From an uncultured Clostridium sp. (lineage in GTDB: Bacteria > Bacillota > Clostridia > TANB77 > CAG-508), in assembly GCA_900552135.1 (NCBI GenBank), contig URYN01000004.1:73955-137954 (forward strand): a DNA stretch of 64,000 bases, given 5' to 3'. Below the pieces are notes generated by a model. The model saw only the letters and a program-made list of their open reading frames with translations. It was not told the DNA's origin and did not search any database. The translations under genes and the position numbers were made by a program. Numbering within the stretch: the first letter of the stretch is position 1; every line of letters begins with the position of its first letter. Of the stretch, positions 1 through 8,966 are shown in pieces.

Positions 1-1365
1 GGTTTTTTCATCCTCAGCTAATCCAAATAAGTCTATTGAAGAGTCTTGACTAGAAATATTATTTGATTTAACATTATTTACAGTTTCATCATTTTGTCCA
101 ATCTGAATTTCTGATTCAACATTCTTCTTTGGTCTTCCTCTTCCTCTCTTTGGCATCTCTACTTCTAGAATCTCGTTTTCATCTTGTTCAGGTTGTTTTC
201 TTGGTCTTCCTCTTCCTTTTTTCTTTCCTGCTGGTTGGCTTCCCATGTTTTCTAAGTCGTCTAATTTTGTTGCAATATCAGGTCTGTTTATCATGTTTTC
301 ATTTTCAACATTTTCTGATGTTTGCACAGTAGAAGAGTCATATTCAGGTATATCATATTTTGGAACCTCATACTCTGGAAGTCTAAAACTTGGTTCTTCA
401 TTTTTTTGAGTTTCATGATGTTGATTAAATTCTTCATTCTGTGCTGTATTATTCTCAGATGTGCTTGGTTCCTCTTTTACAGGTGTTGTGTACACTTTTT
501 TTACATTCTGAGTATTAATTGCTGATGGAATTACTACAGGCTTTGTAAGCTTAGATTTTCTAAGTTCTCTATCTATCAAATCAATTTTTTCTGTTCTTCC
601 ACCATCTAAATCCTTAGTAGAGAATCCTTTTCCTTGTTGAGCTTGATTGTTTGCAATTTTTCCTTTTACACTGCCAATCATAACTTGTTGATATTTAGGA
701 GAACGCTCTTCAAGCACAGCTCTAACATTTAAAGGTAAAAATTTCGTAATTAATTTAAGTTGAGCATCTGTATATTGTTCAGCAATATCATTGAAACTGT
801 CTACATATTTATCTTCATCTCTTCCGAGTTTTTTATAGTGTTTTATTATATTTTGTATTTCTGTTTCGCTAACACTGTCTGGATCAACAGCTTGATATTC
901 GACATCATCTGATTCAATTTTATAATAAACTTTTGCTTCTTTTTTTGTACGTGGCTGTTTTATTAGCTCACATACTTTCTCAACTTTTCTATCTTGTCCT
1001 AGAAGGACATTATAAATTCCAATTCCAAATAGTTTTACAAGGATTGATTCTCCTCTTTCTCTTCTATCTGTTGCAATTAGAATAATAGGAATATCGCCCT
1101 CTCTGCTGTTTGAAGCCTCATCAGAAATGGCGTCTAATTTATCAAATATAAAATTATCTATAACTTCATAGTTATTGTTGGCATAAGGCTCTAAATCCTC
1201 TCCGATAACTATTCTATCATAAGACTTGTCTCTTTGTAGTTCCTTTATTATCGCGTTGAAAAAATATACATTTTTCCATGAAATTATTTCCTTATACATA
1301 GATTGATACATCTTTATTATTGCATCTGAAATTTTTTCATTATTTACTGCGAACAAAACCTTCAT
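1..1365 (-). CDS. Protein with AT-hook-like motifs, 3' end beyond window
   Basis: An open frame of 455 codons runs off the left edge, so the C terminus is missing. It begins at ATG 1365, preceded by a strong GGAGGGG ribosome binding site. The first ~130 residues (start MKVLFAVNNEKISDAI) alternate hydrophobic strands and helices like a Rossmann or receiver-type fold. The middle is charged and helical. After about residue 260 the chain becomes disordered and rich in Asn, Glu and Pro. Two AT-hook-like motifs, GRGRPRK near residue 383 and GRGRPKK near 407, suggest minor-groove DNA contact. It starts five bases after the stop of the 148-residue membrane protein gene, so the two are probably co-transcribed. 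I do not recognise a named family. Similarity of the N-terminal fold to CpaE/TadZ-type receiver domains is only an impression. Confidence 0.75.
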   Translation of the reverse strand, partial: MKVLFAVNNEKISDAIIKMYQSMYKEIISWKNVYFFNAIIKELQRDKSYDRIVIGEDLEPYANNNYEVIDNFIFDKLDAISDEASNSREGDIPIILIATDRRERGESILVKLFGIGIYNVLLGQDRKVEKVCELIKQPRTKKEAKVYYKIESDDVEYQAVDPDSVSETEIQNIIKHYKKLGRDEDKYVDSFNDIAEQYTDAQLKLITKFLPLNVRAVLEERSPKYQQVMIGSVKGKIANNQAQQGKGFSTKDLDGGRTEKIDLIDRELRKSKLTKPVVIPSAINTQNVKKVYTTPVKEEPSTSENNTAQNEEFNQHHETQKNEEPSFRLPEYEVPKYDIPEYDSSTVQTSENVENENMINRPDIATKLDDLENMGSQPAGKKKGRGRPRKQPEQDENEILEVEMPKRGRGRPKKNVESEIQIGQNDETVNNVKSNNISSQDSSIDLFGLAEDEKT

Positions 1366-1369
1366 TTGT

Positions 1370-1816
1370 TTAACCCCTCCAACCTTTTACAACTATTGCA
1401 AATACCAATGGCAATACTTGACATATTACTACTAAAGTTACACTTGCAATCATTAAGGCAAATCCTTTATCTCTAACGTCTAGTTTTCTGATTCCTATTA
1501 CATATTGATATATTGCAGCTACTATTATTGCCACAAAACCAAATGGAATACTATAAATTCTAATTTGATTTAATAAGTAAGCTGTAAGTCCGTAAGAATC
1601 TGAACCATAAGCTTCTTTATATTCATCAATTGTTTTTAATTCTTTGTCTTTTATTTTTATTAGTTTTCCTGATACAGTATTTTCTTGTACCTGTTCAACT
1701 TGTGATTCTGCTGAAGTTGTTACATAACTTGTAGCAGACACGGGTTTTATTGCAATTGTGCCACCAATAAAAAATAGACAAAATAGTGTAGATAAAACTG
1801 CGATTACCTTCTTCAT
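1370..1816 (-). CDS. Small secreted/membrane protein, VirB2/TrbC pilin-like architecture
   Basis: 148 residues. Residues 1-28 form a signal peptide ending in a plausible PVSATS cleavage site. A polar stretch of about 55 residues follows, then two membrane helices (about 88-110 and 120-142) joined by a short charged loop (GIRKLDVRDKG). Signal peptide plus two helices with a basic turn is the layout of VirB2/TrbC-type conjugative pilins, but no sequence signature proves that assignment. The gene is directly upstream of the AT-hook-like gene in the same direction. Family identity is unknown; it could equally be a small secretion-system subunit whose partners lie left of the window. Confidence 0.6.
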   Translation of the reverse strand: MKKVIAVLSTLFCLFFIGGTIAIKPVSATSYVTTSAESQVEQVQENTVSGKLIKIKDKELKTIDEYKEAYGSDSYGLTAYLLNQIRIYSIPFGFVAIIVAAIYQYVIGIRKLDVRDKGFALMIASVTLVVICQVLPLVFAIVVKGWRG

Positions 1817-1978
1817 ATAACAATCCCTTTCTTTAATATATTTTGTGCTAATTTTTTCAAAATATTATACTTATAACATTTTACACTACAAAAAGAAAAA
1901 TAGCAAGAAAATGTTGGCATTTTTTTAATTATTTTTTCAAATAATTTTCTCACCTTTTCCTGCTAATTTTTCATTGCA

Positions 1979-4594
1979 TTATCCTTTCATTTCTTCCTTG
2001 ATTTTTACTAAAGTATTTAATGCATCTATTGGTGTTAATTCATTTATGTTTACTTTATCAAGCTCATGTGCAATTTCTGCAAGTTTGAAATTAAACATGT
2101 CTAATTGTCCTGACACTTGTTTTTTATTTTCTTTTTCAACGGTCTTATTAGTTAGTACATTTTTTCTTTCAATTTGCTTTAATATTTCGTTTGCCCTTTG
2201 TGTTACCACTTTAGGAACTCCTGCCAGTCTTGCAACATGAACACCATAACTTTCATCTGTTCCACCTTCGACTATTTTTCTTAAGAAGATTATGTCCTCT
2301 CCTTTTTCTTTTACAGCAATAGAGTAATTCTTAACTCCTTCTAAAGTATTCTCAAGACCTGTTAATTCATGGTAGTGAGTTGCAAATAATGTCTTCGCAC
2401 CACATTTTTCCTTGTCTTCTATGTATTCTGCAACAGCCCACGCAATCGAAAGTCCATCATAAGTTGATGTTCCTCTTCCTATTTCATCTAGTACTACCAA
2501 GCTGTTTGAAGTTGCTTCCTTCAATATGTTTGCAACCTCCATCATTTCAACCATGAATGTACTTTGTCCCATACTTAAATCGTCTGATGCTCCAACTCTT
2601 GTGAAGATTTTATCTACAACTCCAATATGTGCAGATGTTGCTGGAACAAAACTACCTATTTGAGCCATTAATGTAATAAGTGCTACTTGCCTCATGTATG
2701 TAGACTTTCCTGCCATGTTAGGTCCAGTTATTATTGATAGCCTATTTGATTCTTTGTCCATATATGTATCGTTTGCTACGAAGCTACCTGCGGGCAACAT
2801 TTTTTCTATTACTGGATGTCTGCCTTCTTTTATGTCTATAATTCCGCTTCTATCAACTTCTGGCTTGCAGTAATTCAAATCTTCTGCAACTTGCGCAAAA
2901 GAGCACAGTACATCAAGTTTTGAAATTGCTAAAGCCGACTTCTGAACCCTTTGAATTTGTGATTTTATTTGTTCTCTTATTTGTACGAAAGCCTGATATT
3001 CAAGTCCTACAACTTTTTCTTCTGCTCCAAGAACCTTGCTCTCCAATTCTTTTAGTTCTTCTGTTATGTATCTTTCTCCACCAGTTAAAGTTTGCTTTCT
3101 TATATATCTATCTGGTACTAATGCTAGATTCGATTTTGTAACTTCAAGATAATATCCAAATACCTTATTGTAACCAACCTTTAGTCCTTTGATTCCAGTT
3201 TCTTCTTTTTCTCTAGCTTCTAATTGGACAAGCCAAGTTTTGCCTTGTGTCATTGCTGTTTTTAGTTCATCAATTTCAGTATTATATCCCATTTTTATTA
3301 CTCCACCTTCAGTTACAAGTATTGGTGGATCATCTACTATTGCCTTGTCTATTAATTCATATATATCTTCTAGGCTATCTAATTCTTCATACAAATTTCT
3401 AAGCATTTTAGATTTAGAATTTTTAATCATGCTTTTTATTTCTGGAAGTTTACTGCTAGATGCCTTCAAAGAATTCAATTCTCTTGCATTTACATTTCCA
3501 TAAGCTATCTTTCCAGCAAGTCTTTCCATGTCGTAAACGCCTTTTAATTTATCTAAAAGCTCTCCTCTTAAAATAATATTGTCCTTCAATTCTTCAACAG
3601 CTTCTAATCTTTCATTTATTTCATTTTCATCGATTAATGGGTCTGAAATCCAACGTCTTAAAAGTCTTCCGCCCATTGAAGTAGAAGTTTTATCAAGCAC
3701 CCATAAAAGAGTTCCCTTTTTAGATTTATCTCTCATTTTTTCTGTTAATTCAAGGTTTCTTCTTGCATTTATATCTAAAGACATATATTTTGTAATTGTA
3801 TAAATAGTAATTCGATTTATATGTTCAAGTTTTGTTTTTTGAGTATCTTCGATATATTTTATTAGTCCATTAATTGCAGATACAGCGAAAAGTCTTTTTT
3901 CTAAGTCTTTTACGATGTTTCCCTTGTCATCAGAAAGAGCATATTGCTCATATATGTTTTCTGTATCTTCACTAAATTTTTCTTCAGGTTCTTCTGATAT
4001 GTAAACATCAAATCTTTCTTTGATTTTTGAAATTTCTTCTTCACAACCTGTTAGCATTTCATTTGCAATTATTTCCGATGGAGAATATCTTGAAATCTCA
4101 TCTAATAGTCTTTCAAAATTGTTTTCTTCTTTTATTTCAGATGCATAAAAATCTCCTGTAGAAATATCGCATATTGCAATTCCAAAGAATATTCCCTTCT
4201 TAAAAATAGACATTATGAAATTATTTTTCTTTTCTTCTAGTAAATTTGATTCTGTTACAGTTCCAGGTGTTACAACCCTTATAACATCTCTTTTTACAAT
4301 TCCTTTAGCAAGCTTAGGATCTTCTAACTGTTCACATATTGCAACTTTGTGTCCATTCTGTACAAGTTTTGCTATGTAACTTTCTGCTGCGTGATATGGT
4401 ATTCCACACATTGGAGCCCTTTGCTCTTGTCCACAGTCTTTTCCTGTTAGAGTAAGTTCTAGTTCCTGCGATACATTTACTGCATCATCAAAGAACATTT
4501 CATAGAAGTCTCCTAATCTGTAAAATAAAATGCAATCTTTGTATTTCTCTTTTGTTGCAAGATAGTGTTGCATCATTGGTGAATATTCTGCCAT
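1979..4594 (-). CDS. mutS: DNA mismatch repair protein MutS
   Basis: 871 residues, full length for MutS1. The N-terminal mismatch-recognition domain carries the Phe-x-Glu wedge as F30-Y31-E32 in GDFYEMFF. The core and clamp domains follow. The C-terminal ATPase has Walker A TGPNMAGKST near residue 627 and Walker B LVVLDEIGRGTST near 705, then the Mut-specific ATHYHEL motif. It recognises base mismatches and small loops and recruits MutL; mutL is not in this window. The gene is followed by miaB upstream on the same strand with a 128-bp gap, the usual Clostridia pairing. The ATG start has a GGAAG site about 10 bases upstream. Confidence 0.97.
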   Translation of the reverse strand: MAEYSPMMQHYLATKEKYKDCILFYRLGDFYEMFFDDAVNVSQELELTLTGKDCGQEQRAPMCGIPYHAAESYIAKLVQNGHKVAICEQLEDPKLAKGIVKRDVIRVVTPGTVTESNLLEEKKNNFIMSIFKKGIFFGIAICDISTGDFYASEIKEENNFERLLDEISRYSPSEIIANEMLTGCEEEISKIKERFDVYISEEPEEKFSEDTENIYEQYALSDDKGNIVKDLEKRLFAVSAINGLIKYIEDTQKTKLEHINRITIYTITKYMSLDINARRNLELTEKMRDKSKKGTLLWVLDKTSTSMGGRLLRRWISDPLIDENEINERLEAVEELKDNIILRGELLDKLKGVYDMERLAGKIAYGNVNARELNSLKASSSKLPEIKSMIKNSKSKMLRNLYEELDSLEDIYELIDKAIVDDPPILVTEGGVIKMGYNTEIDELKTAMTQGKTWLVQLEAREKEETGIKGLKVGYNKVFGYYLEVTKSNLALVPDRYIRKQTLTGGERYITEELKELESKVLGAEEKVVGLEYQAFVQIREQIKSQIQRVQKSALAISKLDVLCSFAQVAEDLNYCKPEVDRSGIIDIKEGRHPVIEKMLPAGSFVANDTYMDKESNRLSIITGPNMAGKSTYMRQVALITLMAQIGSFVPATSAHIGVVDKIFTRVGASDDLSMGQSTFMVEMMEVANILKEATSNSLVVLDEIGRGTSTYDGLSIAWAVAEYIEDKEKCGAKTLFATHYHELTGLENTLEGVKNYSIAVKEKGEDIIFLRKIVEGGTDESYGVHVARLAGVPKVVTQRANEILKQIERKNVLTNKTVEKENKKQVSGQLDMFNFKLAEIAHELDKVNINELTPIDALNTLVKIKEEMKG

Positions 4595-4722
4595 GTTTTT
4601 ATTTACTTCCTTTCATTAACGCATATCATTTTTTCTGTTTTGTTGCTTACTGATCTTAGTATCTATTTTTACTTAATCTTTGCTTAGTTTGGTTAAATTT
4701 TGCCCGTTTTTATTTTCAGTTC

Positions 4723-6126
4723 TTAGTCTTGCACCTTTCCCTTTAGGTACCAGATATGTTGAGATGTAATTTCTATGTTTACAATCCTACCAATCATATC
4801 TTCTGTTCCTTCAAAGTTTACAACCTTATTTGTTTCCGTTCTTCCTGTAAGCATATTTTCGTTTGTCTTGCTTTTTCCTTCTACAAGAACATTTTGAATT
4901 GTATTTATGTATTTTTGATTGTTGCCTTCGATTTGTCCTTCAGCAAGTACCTTTAGACGATTAAATCTTTCATGTTTTACTTCTTCTGGAACTTGATTTT
5001 CCATTTTATCGGCTGGAGTTCCAACTCTTCTTGAATAAATAAACATAAACACTTGCTCAAATTTTACCTTATCGACTACATCTAGAGTATCTTCAAAATC
5101 CTCTTCTGTTTCTTCAGGGAATCCAACAATTATATCAGTTGAAAATACTACACCTGGAATTCTATCTCTTATTTTTTTAACTAATTCTAAATACTGTTCC
5201 TTTGTATATTTTCTGTTCATCTTTTTTAAGATATTTGTAGAACCAGATTGAAGTGGTAAATGAATAATTTTACATATTTTTTTAGACTTTGCAATAACAT
5301 CAATTACATCATCTGTGAAATCCTTTGGATGTGGTGAAACAAATCTAATTCTCTCTATTCCATCTATTTTTTCAATTTCTTCTAAAAGTTTTGCAAAAGA
5401 ATTTATTGGTCCAACATCTTCACCTTTTTCTCTTTCAACTCTCATATAAGAATTTACATTTTGTCCAAGTAATGTTATTTCCTTATATCCTTCTTTTGCA
5501 AGGCATTTCACCTCTGCAACAATTTCTTCTGCTCTTCTACTTCTTTCTCTTCCTCTTACATACGGAACTATACAATATGTACAGAAATTATTGCACCCAT
5601 TCATTATTAACACAGATGCCTTATATTTATCATCTCTTCTTACTGGTATTCCCTCAATCACATCTCCATCAATATCAAGTATATCTTCTATTCTTTCATT
5701 GTTTACTATTGCTTCGTATAAATCTTGCACAAATTTATGAAGTGTATGTGTTCCAAACACAATATCAACATAAGGATAACTTTGCTTTAACTTATCAACT
5801 ATGTGTTTTTCTTGCATCATGCAACCACCAATAGCAATAACAGCATGGTTCTTCTCCTTATATTTCTTAACTTCTCCCAATTTTCCAAACAGCCTATCTT
5901 CTGCATTTTCTCTTACACAACATGTATTGAAAACAATTAAATTAGCTTCAGATAAATCTGAAGTTTTGCTATACCCTATCTCTTCTGCCATTCCAGAAAT
6001 TCTTTCAGAATCATTTTCATTTAATTGACACCCCATTGTAAGAACTGCATATTTTAGATTCTTTCCTTCATTTATTTTTCTAAGTTTTTCTATGTATTCG
6101 TTTTGCTCTCTGAAATCTATATTCAC
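4723..6126 (-). CDS. miaB: tRNA-2-methylthio-N6-dimethylallyladenosine synthase MiaB
   Basis: 467 residues. It is a radical-SAM methylthiotransferase that adds the 2-methylthio group to i6A37 of tRNAs reading UNN codons. The N-terminal UPF0004 domain supplies three cysteines (in MGCQLNENDSE, FNTCCVREN and GGCMMQ) for the auxiliary cluster. The radical-SAM motif is CNNFCTYC followed by IVPYVRGRERSR, diagnostic of MiaB. A C-terminal TRAM domain ends at IWYLKGKV. The start is GTG at 6126 with a GGAAAGGAAAATAA leader; no ATG fits better. It lies between mutS and the ytfJ block. Confidence 0.96.
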   Translation of the reverse strand: MNIDFREQNEYIEKLRKINEGKNLKYAVLTMGCQLNENDSERISGMAEEIGYSKTSDLSEANLIVFNTCCVRENAEDRLFGKLGEVKKYKEKNHAVIAIGGCMMQEKHIVDKLKQSYPYVDIVFGTHTLHKFVQDLYEAIVNNERIEDILDIDGDVIEGIPVRRDDKYKASVLIMNGCNNFCTYCIVPYVRGRERSRRAEEIVAEVKCLAKEGYKEITLLGQNVNSYMRVEREKGEDVGPINSFAKLLEEIEKIDGIERIRFVSPHPKDFTDDVIDVIAKSKKICKIIHLPLQSGSTNILKKMNRKYTKEQYLELVKKIRDRIPGVVFSTDIIVGFPEETEEDFEDTLDVVDKVKFEQVFMFIYSRRVGTPADKMENQVPEEVKHERFNRLKVLAEGQIEGNNQKYINTIQNVLVEGKSKTNENMLTGRTETNKVVNFEGTEDMIGRIVNIEITSQHIWYLKGKVQD

Positions 6127-6200
6127 TTATTTTCTTTCCTTTCCATCTCTCATGTTACTACATTTTATTACAAAATTCTCATTTTTGCAATAGGTACATT

Positions 6201-6253
6201 TCGGACAATTCGGACAATTCGGGAACGGAGGAAATTTTTTCTCCGTCCCCAAT
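6201..6253. repeat. Dispersed palindromic element, copy 1 (short form)
   Basis: The inverted repeat GGGAACGGAGG...CTCCGTCCCC occupies 6221-6250, preceded by two copies of CGGACAATT. The same GGGACGGAGG/CCTCCGTCCC arms recur near 48.53-48.60 and 60.28-60.36 kb. It lies in the spacer between ytfJ and miaB. This copy has a short 9-base core, whereas the other two have cores of about 50-55 bases. It looks like a REP-like or MITE-like element. As RNA it would fold into a strong hairpin. Confidence 0.7.
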
Positions 6254-6259
6254 TTTAAC

Positions 6260-6904
6260 CTAATCAATTCCGTTTTCATCATCATCTGTTTCATCATATT
6301 CAAATTCATATAAATCTTCTGGTTTGTGATATTTTATACTCTTTCTTGGTTTTACCTGTTGATTCTGCGTTTGTGTTGATGTTTGTGCCGATATTGGGGC
6401 CTGCATAGATTGCATTGCTTGCTTTCGATCTTCCCTTTGTTCCTGTCTTTCCTTTTCTTTTCTTCTATCGTCCTGTATCTTGTCATCTCTCTTATTTTGT
6501 AATTGTTTATTTAAAGTAGTATTCAATTTTTCGAGTATGTCTGGCACATAGTCTAGAAGCCTATCCAGGCTTGAAGTATGATCTACTGGCAATAATTTTA
6601 CATTGTTTGGTTGTACCACTAAAAAAGCAACTGGAGATATGCTAACTCCTGCTCCACTTCCTCCACCAAAAGGTAGCCTATACTGAACTTGTTCTTCCTT
6701 GTCTCTCTTAGTGTATTCATCCAAAGTCTCTCCTCTAAATTCGCTTCCACCTGCTGCGAATCCAAATCCAACTTTTGAGATTGGTATAATTACCGTATTG
6801 TTTGAAGCTTGAATTGGTTCACCTATAATTGTGTTTACATCAATCATATCTTTTATACTGTTCATTGCAGTATTCATTAAACTTTCTATTGGATGCTCTC
6901 CCAT
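6260..6904 (-). CDS. ytfJ: YtfJ/GerW-family sporulation protein
   Basis: 214 residues. The N-terminal ~120 residues match the GerW/YtfJ family: GEHPIESLMNTAMNSIKDM, then TIIGEPIQ, VIIPISKVGFGFAAGG, and GGGSGAGVSISPVAFLVV. In Bacillus, YtfJ is made in the developing spore and affects germination. The C-terminal 90 residues are charged, Gln-rich and probably disordered, ending in an acidic tail (EFEYDETDDDENGID). The tail is longer than in Bacillus. The upstream neighbour is a DUF2953 protein, the same pairing as ytfI-ytfJ in B. subtilis, which supports both calls. A palindromic repeat follows the stop codon. Confidence 0.88.
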   Translation of the reverse strand: MGEHPIESLMNTAMNSIKDMIDVNTIIGEPIQASNNTVIIPISKVGFGFAAGGSEFRGETLDEYTKRDKEEQVQYRLPFGGGSGAGVSISPVAFLVVQPNNVKLLPVDHTSSLDRLLDYVPDILEKLNTTLNKQLQNKRDDKIQDDRRKEKERQEQREDRKQAMQSMQAPISAQTSTQTQNQQVKPRKSIKYHKPEDLYEFEYDETDDDENGID

Positions 6905-6957
6905 ATAATCACTTCTTTCATATTAATTTTTAATAATATGTACCAATTCATGTTAGT

Positions 6958-7662
6958 TTATACAGTTTTACTTATTTTTCTAGATATTTTTACTAAAGCA
7001 ATTAAAAATTTTAGAATTTTAAAGATACTCACATCTATAATCATCGAAAGTCTAATATCATAATAATTTTGATTTATATATATTGGATTTATTTTATAAT
7101 TTATATTCTTTATTATTTCTTTGGTTTCCCTCTTTTGTTTTTCATTTACTAAATGGGGAACAATGTTTGATATTACAATACTTATAATTGCAACTAAATA
7201 TGATGTTATAATATAATCTTTTGTGCTTATTTGAATATTGGCTTTAAATCGTTTTAATTGAGGCTTTATGTCTTTCAGTTCTTTTCTCAGTTTCTTATTT
7301 TTTATTATAAGTTTCAAATCATTTTTTATTTCTCTATTTACCTTTTCTTTAATTTGCTTATTTTTTTCTTCTTGTTCTTTTAACTTTTCCTGTATTTTTG
7401 CTAATTTACTTTTATCTAGATTAATCCATAACCATTGAAAGTTTCCAATCTTTAGAGAAATTTTTAGAAAAGTTCTTCTATTCTTCCAATTATTATTACC
7501 ATTATTATTGATATTATTATTAACATTCTTGGATATATGAAATTTCTTTATATTCACTTCAATTTTTGAAATAATAATCAACATCATAAATACTGTAATC
7601 ATTACTATAATTACAGCCATAAATATCCCAATAAATTTAAAAATATTAAAAACTAATATCAT
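6958..7662 (-). CDS. YtfI-like DUF2953 membrane protein
   Basis: 234 residues. An N-terminal membrane helix (about 8-30) is followed by a strand with IEVNIKKFHIS. A long Lys/Glu coiled coil occupies roughly residues 75-135, and a second hydrophobic helix lies near 150-167. The tail contains INPIYINQNYYDIRLSMIIDVSIFKIL, the beta pattern typical of DUF2953. Position immediately upstream of ytfJ mirrors ytfI-ytfJ in Bacillus. Function is unknown; a sporulation-related role is inferred from the pairing. The ATG at 7662 has an AAGGAATGAAGA leader. Confidence 0.7.
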   Translation of the reverse strand: MILVFNIFKFIGIFMAVIIVMITVFMMLIIISKIEVNIKKFHISKNVNNNINNNGNNNWKNRRTFLKISLKIGNFQWLWINLDKSKLAKIQEKLKEQEEKNKQIKEKVNREIKNDLKLIIKNKKLRKELKDIKPQLKRFKANIQISTKDYIITSYLVAIISIVISNIVPHLVNEKQKRETKEIIKNINYKINPIYINQNYYDIRLSMIIDVSIFKILKFLIALVKISRKISKTV

Positions 7663-7735
7663 TCTTCATTCCTTCTTATGCCTTATTCTTGCATATAAGT
7701 TAGTTCTGATATTAGTTTTTCCACTTTTTTCTATT

Positions 7736-8494
7736 TTAAGCAATTTTATCATTATTTTTTTCGACTGAAATATCTCCAAATAATTCTTCTTGATTTGTTA
7801 GCACTTTATTTCGTCTTGATAATTCAAGTAAACCAGAAAAAGCGGTTACAACTTCTTCCTTCTCACATCTTTTTAAAGAGAATAAATGATTGAATACAAA
7901 TTTAGGTTTTTTCACAAGTTCTTTTAGTATGTCTTTTACTTTACTTGCAACCGTGTATTTATCTGTAATTGCTATTTTTTCTATATTCTGTGCATTTTGA
8001 TTTACCTTTTCGTTGTTTATTCTAACAACATTTTCATAAGCACTTACTATTGCTTGTTTTTCGTATTTTTCCTCTAGCTTCTGTTTTGGAAGTTTTATTG
8101 TGTCAGGCAATTTATAAAATCTAACACTGTTTTCATTATACATTTGTCTTAATTTTTTTGTTATTTCCTTATATTTTTTGTATTCTATAATTCTTCTTAA
8201 TAATTCTTCTTCAGATATTTCTTCTTCATCATCTACTTCTTTTGGCAATAGGCTCTTTGATTTCAGATAAATAAGAGTAGAAGCCATTATTAAGAACTCA
8301 CTTGTAACTTCAAGGTTCATTTCTTCCATTTTATTTATATATTCTATATACTGGTCAGTTATTGTGCTAAGCGAAATATCGTTAATATTCATTTTATTTT
8401 TATCTATTAAATGGCACAATAAATCCAATGGTCCTTCAAAGTTTTCAAGTTTTATTGCATACTTATTCGTTTCAAGTGATATTATATTTTGCAT
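7736..8494 (-). CDS. scpA: Segregation and condensation protein ScpA
   Basis: 252 residues, normal length for ScpA, the kleisin that bridges the Smc ATPase heads in bacterial condensin together with ScpB. The N terminus has the diagnostic YAIKLENFEGPLDLLCHLIDKNKMNINDI. STITDQYIEYI and the helical LIYLKSKSLLP follow. The C-terminal winged-helix part contains VVTAFSGLLELSRRNKV. scpB is not adjacent, as it often is; ytfI/ytfJ lie downstream instead. The start has an AGGAGAG site. Confidence 0.95.
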   Translation of the reverse strand: MQNIISLETNKYAIKLENFEGPLDLLCHLIDKNKMNINDISLSTITDQYIEYINKMEEMNLEVTSEFLIMASTLIYLKSKSLLPKEVDDEEEISEEELLRRIIEYKKYKEITKKLRQMYNENSVRFYKLPDTIKLPKQKLEEKYEKQAIVSAYENVVRINNEKVNQNAQNIEKIAITDKYTVASKVKDILKELVKKPKFVFNHLFSLKRCEKEEVVTAFSGLLELSRRNKVLTNQEELFGDISVEKNNDKIA

Positions 8495-8503
8495 TTTTCT
8501 CTC

Positions 8504-8950
8504 CTAAATTCTTTCTATGGCTTGTCTTATATTATCGGATTTATATCCTTTTTTCAATAAGAATTGCATAAGTGTATTTTCGTCCATCTGTTTTTCTTTT
8601 TTGATTATAAGATTTCTAGCAGAGTATACTTCATACTCTTGCATTCTTTCTTGATATTTTGAAAAGTATTCATCAATTAAGCCAGAGTTGATTCCTTTTG
8701 CCATCAACTTATATCGTACTTCCTTCAAAGAAAGATTATTCAGGGCTATGTATTCATTTACCGCTCTCTCAACATAATTAAAGTCATCTATATAGCCATT
8801 TTCTTCTAATTCATCTATTATGTTATTTAGCATTTCTTCTTCAATAGAATTATAAAATTTGTTTTTTACTTCTTGCTTACTTCTTTTCTTGTATAAGATA
8901 TATTTTAAAACTTTTGATTTTGCATTATCATACTCTTCTATTGTATACAT
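8504..8950 (-). CDS. recX: Regulatory protein RecX
   Basis: RecX binds RecA filaments and limits recombinase activity. The chain has three repeated three-helix units, for example YDNAKSKVLKYILYKKRSKQEV, VERAVNEYIALNNLSLKEVRYKLMAKGI and LIIKKEKQMDENTLMQFLLKKGYKSDNI. An upstream in-frame ATG at 8977 would overlap the end of recA by 11 bases. I prefer ATG 8950 because GGAG stands five bases before it, giving 148 residues beginning MYTIEEYDN. The gene directly follows recA and shares its SOS-type promoter. Confidence 0.88.
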   Translation of the reverse strand: MYTIEEYDNAKSKVLKYILYKKRSKQEVKNKFYNSIEEEMLNNIIDELEENGYIDDFNYVERAVNEYIALNNLSLKEVRYKLMAKGINSGLIDEYFSKYQERMQEYEVYSARNLIIKKEKQMDENTLMQFLLKKGYKSDNIRQAIERI

Positions 8951-8966
8951 AGTAACTCCATATTTA

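Noticed and set aside
6127..6309. 60-codon Cys-rich frame between ytfJ and miaB (CPNCPKCTYCK)
   Set aside because: It starts inside ytfJ in another frame with no ribosome binding site. Its Cys/Pro pattern comes from translating the CGGACAATT repeats and the palindromic element. It is more likely a by-product of the repeat than a zinc-binding protein.
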